DNA from: an uncultured Spirochaetia bacterium
Lineage (GTDB): Bacteria > Spirochaetota > Spirochaetia > CAKZLE01
Direction of reading: 5' to 3'
DNA: 64,000 bases
Assembly: GCA_937125225.1 (NCBI GenBank)
Contig: CAKZLE010000027.1
Coordinates: 1 to 64,000 of the forward strand
The translations under genes were made by a program, and so were the position numbers. The notes beneath the pieces were generated by a model. That model did not search any database, was not told the origin of the DNA, and saw only the letters and a list, made by a program, of their open reading frames with translations. Positions 1-8,351 of the stretch are shown one piece after another. Within the stretch, counting starts at the first letter, position 1; every line of letters begins with the position of its first letter.

Positions 1-1
1 G

Positions 2-85
2 AAGTATGTCGGCGATAACCCGAGGATCCTCGCTCTTCCAAGAGCTTTCAGGACCTCCTCTGTACATCTGCATATGAAGGATTGA
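2..85 (+). CDS. 3' end of an upstream CDS (partial), product unknown
   Basis: Open frame from the window edge (KYVGDNPRILALPRAFRTSSVHLHMKD*), stop overlapping the next gene's start region. Confidence 0.35.
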   Translation, partial: KYVGDNPRILALPRAFRTSSVHLHMKD

Positions 86-87
86 TC

Positions 88-1125
88 ATGACAAGTTATG
101 AAATAGTGAAGGCAACAGTAGATTTTACCGGGCCAACACGAATAGCACTGAAATACCCGACTCTTGGAGCAGGAGATATCATGAGACTCTTCTTGCAGAA
201 ACCAATAGCGATTCGAGAAGAGTCGGGAACCCCTGATATGAGAAAGAAGGTCGTCATGGCTCATGGTGAGCGGGATGAATGGGGTACGATCTGGGAGAAT
301 ATGGGAGACGGTGCTCTTGGGCTCGGTCAACCGGTTGAATGTCCCATCAAGGATTGGGAAGAGTCCTATGCGAACTATCAGATGCCAGATCCTCTAGCAG
401 AGGGAAGATTCGATGGTCTTGAAGAGGCTCTTGCGATTGCACAGAAGGAACAGAAATGGGTCCAGCTCAACTCTCAATACTGTATGTTCGAAAGGATGCA
501 CCACATACGGGGCTTCGAGAACACCCTCATGGATCTCTATACCGAGAGGGAACATCTTGAAGAGATGCTTGACAGCCTTCTTGATTACCAGATGAAATTG
601 GCTCAACAGGCTTATGAACTCGGTAGGGGAAGAATCCATGCGATAGAGATCTCCGATGACTGGGGTACGCAGAATAATCTGATGATCTCACCTGTTCTCT
701 GGAGAGAGATCTTCAAACCAAGATACAAGGTGTTGATCGATCAGATTCATGCCTACGGTATGTATGTGGACTTCCACAGTTGTGGTAAGATCAATGACAT
801 CCTGGATGATTTCGTTGAACTCGGTGTTGATATCGTGAACATCCATCAGCCGAATACCCTTGGGATCGATGAGATCGGAGAGAGATATGCTGGTAAGATC
901 GCATTCGATGTTGCAGTCGATATTCAGGAGACCCTACCAACAGGTGATAAGGCGAAGATCGAAAAAGAGGTCATTGACCTCATTACCAAATGGGGAACAC
1001 CGAAAGGGGGGATCATTGCAGCTGAATACCGATTCTTGAAAGCGATAGGGGCTACACAGGAATCCTTTGAATACTCACTGGAATGTTTTCAAAAACATGG
1101 TATATTAGATAAAGATCCCAAGTAG
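88..1125 (+). CDS. Uroporphyrinogen decarboxylase (URO-D) family protein, methyltransferase-like
   Basis: ORF 82..1125; ATG at 88 is more likely than TTG 82; URO-D-like features (GMYVDFHSCGKINDILDDFVELGVDIVNIHQP). Confidence 0.8.
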   Translation: MTSYEIVKATVDFTGPTRIALKYPTLGAGDIMRLFLQKPIAIREESGTPDMRKKVVMAHGERDEWGTIWENMGDGALGLGQPVECPIKDWEESYANYQMPDPLAEGRFDGLEEALAIAQKEQKWVQLNSQYCMFERMHHIRGFENTLMDLYTEREHLEEMLDSLLDYQMKLAQQAYELGRGRIHAIEISDDWGTQNNLMISPVLWREIFKPRYKVLIDQIHAYGMYVDFHSCGKINDILDDFVELGVDIVNIHQPNTLGIDEIGERYAGKIAFDVAVDIQETLPTGDKAKIEKEVIDLITKWGTPKGGIIAAEYRFLKAIGATQESFEYSLECFQKHGILDKDPK

Positions 1126-1144
1126 ATAAAGGTTTGTAACTATT

Positions 1145-1852
1145 ATGATAGAGAGAAAGACTATTGGTGGACAGGTGTTCGATTATCTTCTGGAGCAGAT
1201 CAGCTCTGGAGCACTAAAACCTGGTGAGCGACTCAAAGATGAAAGATCCTTGGCTAGTGACCTCGGTGTGAGTCGAGTCCCTCTTCGTGAAGCTATCAGC
1301 TCTCTTTGTCAGATCGGTATTCTCTCCTCCCGTCAGGGTGAGGGAACCTTCGTAAGTACAGATTATACGGTGATCCTCAAGAAAGCTTTGGGGATCTACG
1401 TACAACTTGAAGATCAGATGGTCAGTGAAGTGATCGAACTCAGGAAGATCATGGAGGTAGAGGCAGCAAGGCTTGCTGCGATCAATGCTACTGATGAAGA
1501 GATCGAAAAGATCAAGAAGATCTCGAAGAAGCGACATGATCTCCTAGATCAGAATCTTGAAGAAGAACAGCTTCATATCCTATTAGATGATTATGATAAG
1601 CAATTTCACCAGTCAATTGCCAAGGCTACTCACAATTCAGTATTCCTCAATTTCATCAATACCATCAGGAACTCTTTGAGTATACACCAGAAGAAGGCTT
1701 CTGAAGCACCAGGAATGATGCATATAGTCTATGCACAGCATAAGAGTATATGTGAGGCTTTGTCGCTAAGAGACTCAGAGAAGGCAGCACAGATGATGAA
1801 AGAACATCTCGAAGCTGTAGAACAGGTCATCAATAAAGATCTTAGTTCCTAA
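1145..1852 (+). CDS. GntR/FadR-family transcriptional regulator
   Basis: N-terminal wHTH (LKPGERLKDERSLASDLGVSRVPLREAISSLCQIGIL) plus FCD-like C-terminal domain. Confidence 0.9.
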   Translation: MIERKTIGGQVFDYLLEQISSGALKPGERLKDERSLASDLGVSRVPLREAISSLCQIGILSSRQGEGTFVSTDYTVILKKALGIYVQLEDQMVSEVIELRKIMEVEAARLAAINATDEEIEKIKKISKKRHDLLDQNLEEEQLHILLDDYDKQFHQSIAKATHNSVFLNFINTIRNSLSIHQKKASEAPGMMHIVYAQHKSICEALSLRDSEKAAQMMKEHLEAVEQVINKDLSS

Positions 1853-1901
1853 AAGAAGAACCGCTAGAAATCAATCTAAACCTCTACTCTCTCACTTTGC
1901 A

Positions 1902-2909
1902 TCAATTGAGATATGCTTTGACTGTCTGTAGCAGGTCTTCGACCTTAAAGGGTTTGAGCAGATACCCACTATAGAGCGAATCGCTCTTATCCTGGTCGTC
2001 CTCTGAGTTCAGAGTGCCTGAGACGATCACGATCGGTACTTGGCTAGTCTCTCGAATAATATGACACAATTGAATACCTGAGATATCAGGGAGCCCTCGG
2101 TCAGCGAGGATGAGTCGAGGATGTATCAGGGAGAGCACCTGTAATGCACTACTACCGTTCGTAGCGGTAAGGACCTCATATTCCTGAGATAGAATAGTCA
2201 CCATGAGTTGGAGCATTATGGTCTGATCATCGATAGTCAGTATGAACGGCTTTCCCGATAGACGATGATCTATTGGACTCGATGCTTTCACTTCATACAT
2301 ATCGAGTAGTGGTTGAAGTTCATCTAACGCAAGATGAAAGAGAAAATCTTTCAATAGACCTTTGAGGTGATCAAGGTGCCTGACAGCAGTTTCAGGAAGT
2401 CCCTTTGCGATGAGTTCTGAGATGACCTCCGCAGAGACTCTAGGACTATGGATCTTAATAGCTCCATACAGTTCTTTCAGTAGACTCTTAACAGTAGTCG
2501 AAGCAAGTGGTGCCTCAACTTCAGCTAGTTCTTCGACCCTCTCTCCGTGTATATAGGTGAGGGTGAGTCTCTTGGAGATTTCCGTCTTCTGGCTAAGGTC
2601 TTTGGTGAGGTCTGCTAGTACCTCAGATTCGATGAGATCACCTTTTAGATAGTCCTCAAGTGTCTGTAGTGCCTCATAGAGGTCTACAAGCCCTAAGATA
2701 CCTGCTGAACCTTTGATTCCATGGATGACTTTTGCAGCATCCTTGTTATTCTTCTCGATCAATACCTTCGTTACGATCTTGGCTATATCGGAGTATTCTC
2801 TGAAATAGATCTTGAGGGTCTTAGTATAGATCTCAGGTTGATTACCGAAACGTTTTAGTCCTTCAGTGAAATCTACAGGGTTCTCAAGGCTCATATTATC
2901 TTTTTTCAT
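1902..2909 (-). CDS. Hpt domain protein with C-terminal response-regulator receiver domain
   Basis: Hpt-like HGIKGSAGILGL motif; C-terminal REC (FILTIDDQTIMLQLM...LILADRGLPDISG...LLKPF). Confidence 0.8.
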   Translation of the reverse strand: MKKDNMSLENPVDFTEGLKRFGNQPEIYTKTLKIYFREYSDIAKIVTKVLIEKNNKDAAKVIHGIKGSAGILGLVDLYEALQTLEDYLKGDLIESEVLADLTKDLSQKTEISKRLTLTYIHGERVEELAEVEAPLASTTVKSLLKELYGAIKIHSPRVSAEVISELIAKGLPETAVRHLDHLKGLLKDFLFHLALDELQPLLDMYEVKASSPIDHRLSGKPFILTIDDQTIMLQLMVTILSQEYEVLTATNGSSALQVLSLIHPRLILADRGLPDISGIQLCHIIRETSQVPIVIVSGTLNSEDDQDKSDSLYSGYLLKPFKVEDLLQTVKAYLN

Positions 2910-2940
2910 AGGTATTCCTTTGAGCTTTCAAGAAGTGAGA

Positions 2941-3609
2941 TCAGGCCTCTTGGACTTGAGTGATGAAACCATTATTCACACCGATGACGATGATATCGAC
3001 TATTGATCTTGCATCTAACTTCTCCATGAGTCGACTCTTATAGGTACTAATGGATTTTCTTGAACAGCCCATCTCGAATGATATCTCTTTTAGGGTAAGT
3101 CCTTCACAGATATAATGGAAGACTAATCGTTCGCGTTCTGAGAGGGGTTCTATGATCGAATTGATGGTTGTGATGTTCTTCTCGATCTTCTTTTTCCCGA
3201 AGTGCAGGAGGTTCGTAGCATTCGGAGTAAGAAAGAGACCTCCATTCATCACAGAGATGATCGCCTGTTTCATGATCTCGATATCAAAAGACTTTGTCAG
3301 AAAGCCTCGGGCACCTTTTCGAATAGCCTTTACTGCATACTCCTCCTCACTGTGAGAGGTGAGGATGATGATCTTTGGTCTACTGAGGTGAGAGTTGAGT
3401 AGCTCGAGTAGTTCAAGATCCTTTACATCAGGTAGTTCGAGGTCTAGTAGGATGAGATCGATGTGTTCTTCGATCTCTTCTAGGTGATCCTTTACCATAC
3501 TAGCATTCTCATATTCCTGTAGGACCTCAATATCATCTTCTTGGGAAAGAAGCGCTTTTAGCCCGATACGGACGATCTCATGATCATCTATGATAGCGAT
3601 CGAAATCAT
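2941..3609 (-). CDS. NarL/FixJ-family response regulator
   Basis: REC domain (IAIIDDHEIVRIGLKALL, DLILLDLELP) and LuxR HTH (LSERERLVFHYICEGLTLKEISFEMGCSRKSISTYKSRLMEKL). Confidence 0.92.
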   Translation of the reverse strand: MISIAIIDDHEIVRIGLKALLSQEDDIEVLQEYENASMVKDHLEEIEEHIDLILLDLELPDVKDLELLELLNSHLSRPKIIILTSHSEEEYAVKAIRKGARGFLTKSFDIEIMKQAIISVMNGGLFLTPNATNLLHFGKKKIEKNITTINSIIEPLSERERLVFHYICEGLTLKEISFEMGCSRKSISTYKSRLMEKLDARSIVDIIVIGVNNGFITQVQEA

Positions 3610-4009
3610 ATCAGAACTCCTGATTATAGTTTTTTATATAGAGTGATAATGAATTTTGATCATGAAATTGAGGCTTGCCCGATAGAGCTACCACTATGCC
3701 TGTTTGTGTAGATAAACTAATACTTTCTCTCATTCTCAACTTTATCTTCTTATTCTCTTTATAATTCTTACTACTTTTTATTAGGAAACTTGATAGTATG
3801 ATACATTTCAATAGGTAAAAAGTCTATATAGTTCTTATCAGATGCCATAAATACAGTAATCTGATTTTACTACCTGTCTATTAGTGGGGAAGGTTGGCTA
3901 CATGCTGTTAACTGAAGAGATCCTCCTATTTGATTGGTAGTGAATAGAGGTACCCAATTACTCGCTAAAGCCTCTTTTCAGGGAAATGACCAGTAAGAGC
4001 CCTATGGAT

Positions 4010-4023
4010 TACCAACGTTGGTA
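4010..4023. promoter_or_regulatory. Perfect 14-bp palindrome TACCAACGTTGGTA upstream of the secreted-protein operon
   Basis: Read directly; overlaps one arm of a wider inverted repeat (atagaggtacc 3944-3954 / ggtacctctat 4020-4030). Confidence 0.5.
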
Positions 4024-4211
4024 CCTCTATATTTTACAATCTCTCATTTTGGAAGTTTGTAGGAAAAAAAGAAGAAGTGGACTACAAAGAGGTAATCAAT
4101 ACCTACAGTTTTTACCATTCCTCTTACAACATGGGTAGAATTATCTCTGATAGACTTGTATTCAGATGAAGAGCATATGAGGCAGCAAGAAATTCAGAGG
4201 AAAGATGGAGT

Positions 4212-4790
4212 ATGCAGAATTTACATTTGTTGTATGGATTGAAACTGATTCTGTTGATCATCATGATCATGTTGTGTTTCAGTGTGGATCAGCTGTTTGC
4301 CCAGCAATTAACTGCTTCGAGCTCCATCTCTGTTGTATTCTCCAATCCAGATGGATTGAGTGAATTGGGACTTGGTGAGAATCCGGTATTATTGATGGTG
4401 CATGAGATCGCCCCAATGGTTGTTCCAGGCGAACCCTATACCCCGATCATTACTTCGGATTCCAAGATAGGTAGTCGTTTACAGTATTCTGTGGTCTCAG
4501 ACCTACAGAATAAGAGGATTGTTGTTTATACAAATGACAATATCCCTTCTGGTCTGTTATTCGTAGAGATCGCCAATGATGATGAATCATTCGGGACTGG
4601 AGATTCTGGCTCTGCGAATCGAAAGAGGATTGGCATCAGTGCTACTCCACAGACAATCGTTGAAGGAATCGGAACTTGCTTCACAGGCACTTCCGAGAAT
4701 GATGGACCATTACTCAAGTACACCTTGAGTGATGAACCTGTCACTGCATACATCACCGTATGCTATGCGATGGTCGATGAAACAAATTAA
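4212..4790 (+). CDS. Secreted protein, putative fibre/pilin-like subunit
   Basis: Signal peptide (LKLILLIIMIMLCFSVDQLFAQ); CFTGTSENDGPLLKYTL motif shared with downstream paralogues. Confidence 0.6.
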   Translation: MQNLHLLYGLKLILLIIMIMLCFSVDQLFAQQLTASSSISVVFSNPDGLSELGLGENPVLLMVHEIAPMVVPGEPYTPIITSDSKIGSRLQYSVVSDLQNKRIVVYTNDNIPSGLLFVEIANDDESFGTGDSGSANRKRIGISATPQTIVEGIGTCFTGTSENDGPLLKYTLSDEPVTAYITVCYAMVDETN

Positions 4791-4797
4791 TAAAAGT

Positions 4798-5475
4798 ATG
4801 ACAATTAAGAGATGGATGAAGATGACGGGATGGATGACGTTGCTGGTACTGGGGACAGTTATCAATGCAGCGGATTCAACAAGTGTCAGTGAGATGATAG
4901 GGGTCGTTGAGTATGAATCCCTAGGATCGATCGTGACTGTTGGATTATCCGATTATAAAGGATCAGTCAATTCGTCAGACATAGAGCAGGTGAATCTGGT
5001 GGATACCATTGGTAATACCCTCATCCTGCATGCACATGAAGGGAGGACCTTTGGGTATGGTGCTCGGTTGCAGTATACATTGTATGGTGCTGATGCTGTA
5101 GCAGATACCTATAAGATCACAGCCCACACCAATGCTAGAGGGGATTCGAAGGTGTTGATCGGGATCTATTCGATCTCGGAACCTCCGAAGGTAGAAGATA
5201 ATGTATCAGGGTATCTTGGAGATATTAACCGGGATAGCTCCTTTTATAACGGAGAGGAGCAAGAAAGTAGAAAGCAGAAGTATGAGGGTTTGTTTCCAGA
5301 TGGAGATGCCCCAGCGATGTTTCTGTTGAAAGAGAAAGAGTCGGTCGACATCATAGTGAATATCAGTGCTGCTGATACTTGGACCGGTTCTTCACCTGCT
5401 GAGGGAGCTTGGGTGTTTTATGAGTTACTTGAACAGGAGACTGTCGAGATCTACTTCACCATCGTTCCTCAGTAG
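4798..5475 (+). CDS. Secreted protein, putative fibre subunit paralogue
   Basis: Inside ORF 4729..5475, ATG 4798 (MTIKRWMKMTG...) preferred; TWTGSSPAEGAWVFYELL motif; RLQYTLYG, PAMFLL. Confidence 0.6.
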   Translation: MTIKRWMKMTGWMTLLVLGTVINAADSTSVSEMIGVVEYESLGSIVTVGLSDYKGSVNSSDIEQVNLVDTIGNTLILHAHEGRTFGYGARLQYTLYGADAVADTYKITAHTNARGDSKVLIGIYSISEPPKVEDNVSGYLGDINRDSSFYNGEEQESRKQKYEGLFPDGDAPAMFLLKEKESVDIIVNISAADTWTGSSPAEGAWVFYELLEQETVEIYFTIVPQ

Positions 5476-5572
5476 CATTTTTGATTTTGGTAACTACGAC
5501 TGATCGAATGACTGTCGTTCTTATATTGAACATGGCTATAGGTCATGAAATTTTCGAACAAGGGGTACTTTT

Positions 5573-6214
5573 ATGAAAAAGAGTATTATGGCAATGTTGG
5601 TTCTGTTAATTTCTTGTGGGATGATCTTCGCTGCAACTTCTGTCCAGGAGCAAGTCGGAACTGCTCAACAGGATGCAGAAGGTGCCGTAGTGACAATCGG
5701 TCTTTCAAACTATGAAGGCGTTCAGTTCGCTCTTTCTGGTGGGTATTACGCTGCCGCTCAACCTGGTGCTAAAGCAGTTGCTGTAGGATCTGGTGGTGGT
5801 AATAAATATGGTCCTGGTGCACGTCTCCAGTATACCTTATTCGGTAGTGGTGGTACTTACAAGATCTCTGCACTTACAGATGAGAGTGGTGATGGAAATA
5901 TTTTCGTTGGTGTGACAGAGGTAACTGATGACCCTGTATCCGGTGAAAGAACATCAGGGTCTATCGGTACTATCAATACAGATACAGATGTTGCTGACTA
6001 TAATGGTGAAAGTGGAATAGCTAGATCCTACGGCCTTGGGAGTGATCCAGCAATGTTCCTGTTGAATTCTGTGACTGCTGACACTCTTATTACCTCGATT
6101 GCAAGTGCTGATACCTGGACAGGTACTACTTCTGATGATGGTCCTCAGCTCTATTATGAACTGACAGATACCATCAGTTGTGTAGTAACTTACACTATCG
6201 CTGCTGAAGTTTAG
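5573..6214 (+). CDS. Secreted protein, putative major fibre subunit paralogue
   Basis: Signal peptide; VVTIGLSNYEGVQFALSGG, TWTGTTSDDGPQLYYEL, C-term VTYTIAAEV shared with the next gene. Confidence 0.65.
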   Translation: MKKSIMAMLVLLISCGMIFAATSVQEQVGTAQQDAEGAVVTIGLSNYEGVQFALSGGYYAAAQPGAKAVAVGSGGGNKYGPGARLQYTLFGSGGTYKISALTDESGDGNIFVGVTEVTDDPVSGERTSGSIGTINTDTDVADYNGESGIARSYGLGSDPAMFLLNSVTADTLITSIASADTWTGTTSDDGPQLYYELTDTISCVVTYTIAAEV

Positions 6215-6225
6215 GAAAAACTGAT

Positions 6226-6259
6226 CATCGGACAGGTCCTGTGGGGGATCTGCCCGATG
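6226..6259 (+). terminator. Intercistronic stem-loop between two subunit genes
   Basis: catcggacaggtcc-tgtggg-ggatctgcccgatg: 14-position stem with one mismatch and one G-U. Confidence 0.45.
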
Positions 6260-6300
6260 CTTCACCTCGAAGAGGCTTCAGGCCGAATGAGAAAAGATTC

Positions 6301-6996
6301 ATGATGAAAGGTAAGAGTGTCCTGATCCTTCTCCTCCATGTTTTTTTTGTAATTAGTGTACTTTCAGCAGGGACGACGGTGACAGAACAGGTAAGTACTG
6401 CACAGTTGGCACCTTTTGGGAAAGTAGTGACGATAGGTCTTTCCGGATATGATGGGATTCATTTCTCCCTATCAGGAGGGATCTATTCTGCATCAAGACC
6501 TGGGGCGATGGCAATCGCTGTTGGTGCCGGTAAAGGGACGAAGTTAGGATATGGTTCAAGGCTTCAGTATTCGACGTATGGGAACGATGGCAGCTATAAG
6601 ATTACGGCTACGACTGACGAAGATGGTTCGAGTCGTATTCTTGTAGGTATCACCGATATCTCAAAGTCCCCATTTTCAGATATGAATGGCAATGGAGATT
6701 ACGAAGCTGAGAGCGATAGATTGTCTGGAAATCTTGGTACCATAGTGAATGATACGAAAAGTGGAGACAGGAATGGAACCGGTAACGATGCGACTACAAA
6801 GATCTATACCGATTATGGGGGAATAACCCCTTCGATGTACAGGCTGTTTATCGATGTAGAGAAGACGATCATAAGTGGGATTGATGGAAATGATGCCTGG
6901 ACTGGCACGACCGTGTCTGAAGGGGCCCAGTTGTTCTATGATATGGCTTTCCCCTGTGTTTGCTGGGTGACCTATACGATTGCAGCAGAGGCCTGA
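6301..6996 (+). CDS. Secreted protein, putative fibre subunit paralogue
   Basis: ORF 6241..6996 with probable start ATG 6301; signal peptide; VVTIGLSGYDGIHFSLSGG, AWTGTTVSEGAQLFYDM, VTYTIAAEA. Confidence 0.65.
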   Translation: MMKGKSVLILLLHVFFVISVLSAGTTVTEQVSTAQLAPFGKVVTIGLSGYDGIHFSLSGGIYSASRPGAMAIAVGAGKGTKLGYGSRLQYSTYGNDGSYKITATTDEDGSSRILVGITDISKSPFSDMNGNGDYEAESDRLSGNLGTIVNDTKSGDRNGTGNDATTKIYTDYGGITPSMYRLFIDVEKTIISGIDGNDAWTGTTVSEGAQLFYDMAFPCVCWVTYTIAAEA

Positions 6997-7010
6997 CAAG
7001 TAGGTGGAAG

Positions 7011-7496
7011 ATGGGATTGAGAAGAAAGATACTAGTTATGAGTTCTCTACTGATTCTAACAGTGGGGTCCCTTATAGCAGCTGATCTGACATTGATTCCA
7101 GAACAGGCAGGAGGCTGGTATATCCAGTTAGATGAGAACATGCTCTCACAAGGAGCCGGTTCAGACTTCTTATCTAGTATTGTAAGTAGTACGAGTTGTG
7201 AACGATTGGCTGTTGATACGGATACACAGGATGATCCCTGGAGTATTCTGGTAATGCTGCAAAGTGATGCAACCCCCTTTATTGTGGAGGTTCTCATCAC
7301 AGACGAAGGAGTTGGGGATCATACGGCCTCCTATAGTGATGATTTTCAAGTCGTATCTACCGAGAGCATGACCATGATAAGTGGGACTGGAGATAGATCA
7401 GATATCACAGTCCAATATCGGTTAACAGGGATTTCGATTGAGACGATATCCAGTACCCAATCAAGCATGGGTTTATTGTATGTATTGAGTCTATAA
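7011..7496 (+). CDS. Secreted protein, divergent putative fibre subunit
   Basis: ORF 6960..7496, ATG 7011 preferred (MGLRRKILVMSSLLILTVGSLIAA signal peptide); collinear with paralogues. Confidence 0.5.
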   Translation: MGLRRKILVMSSLLILTVGSLIAADLTLIPEQAGGWYIQLDENMLSQGAGSDFLSSIVSSTSCERLAVDTDTQDDPWSILVMLQSDATPFIVEVLITDEGVGDHTASYSDDFQVVSTESMTMISGTGDRSDITVQYRLTGISIETISSTQSSMGLLYVLSL

Positions 7497-7524
7497 CTAG
7501 TGAGAGACTAGGTGGGGGTTAGAG

Positions 7525-8337
7525 ATGTTTAGAGAGATTAGATCAGTAGAAAAAGTAGTTTTGATAACCATGATTCTAAGTCTATTCACCGGAAGTATGA
7601 TCTTCGGACAGATTTATATTACCAGTGATTTTATCACCGTCAATACTGTTCAAAAAGGAGATACCTATACTGGTGAAGTTTCAGTCATGAATGTCGGAGA
7701 TCGCGTCGAGCGAGTACGTCTGAGTCAGAATGACTATCTTTTCTATGCTAATGGGCAAGATGTCTATCCTGAGGCCGGCTATCTTGAAAGGTCCAACTCC
7801 TCATGGATCCAGTTTTCCCTCGATGACTTCAGTGTGAATCCAGGAGAAGAGAGAACGGTCTCCTATATCGTACGTGTTCCTTCTGAGAAAGAGTTAATTG
7901 GCTCCTATTGGAGTACTATCATGGTCCAGGCGATCACTGATACTGCCTTGAATGAGGAAAATGAAGGTACCGCTAAGGTGAATACGGCCTTGAGGTTCGC
8001 CTTACAGGTAGTCACCGAAATAGGAGATACCGGAATCGCAACTGTTGAGTTTCAGAATCCAAAGCATAAGGCTAGTGATGGGGAATGCTGCTTCTCAGTC
8101 GATATTGAGAATACAGGAGAGAAACACTTCAAACTTTTCTCTTCAGCAATCGTCTATTCCTCAGTCGGTAGTTATATTGGAACCTTCCCCGGAACAAGAA
8201 AGATCTGTTACCCTGGCTCATCTGTAAAACTCACGGTGGATCTCCCAGAACTAGAGAAGGGTAGTTACCAGATACAGTTCATTGCAGATGGTGGGGAGAA
8301 TGATATATTTGGTGCTCTGTATGGGTTGGAAATCTAG
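7525..8337 (+). CDS. PapD-like periplasmic chaperone-like protein (two Ig-like domains)
   Basis: Signal peptide; pattern SSWIQFSLDDFSVNPGEERTVSYIVRVPSEKELIGSYWSTIMVQA typical of chaperone N-domains. Confidence 0.55.
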   Translation: MFREIRSVEKVVLITMILSLFTGSMIFGQIYITSDFITVNTVQKGDTYTGEVSVMNVGDRVERVRLSQNDYLFYANGQDVYPEAGYLERSNSSWIQFSLDDFSVNPGEERTVSYIVRVPSEKELIGSYWSTIMVQAITDTALNEENEGTAKVNTALRFALQVVTEIGDTGIATVEFQNPKHKASDGECCFSVDIENTGEKHFKLFSSAIVYSSVGSYIGTFPGTRKICYPGSSVKLTVDLPELEKGSYQIQFIADGGENDIFGALYGLEI

Positions 8338-8351
8338 TAAAGAGATAACTT

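Noticed and set aside
394-639. Antisense ORFs within clear coding genes (e.g. 394-639, 1214-1537, 26088-26492, 43357-43785)
   Set aside because: Opposite to well-supported genes, with no recognisable domains or own regulatory signals
3611-3811. 66-aa minus-strand ORF upstream of the NarL-type regulator
   Set aside because: Low-complexity, AT-rich, no domain and no clear RBS; more likely leader sequence
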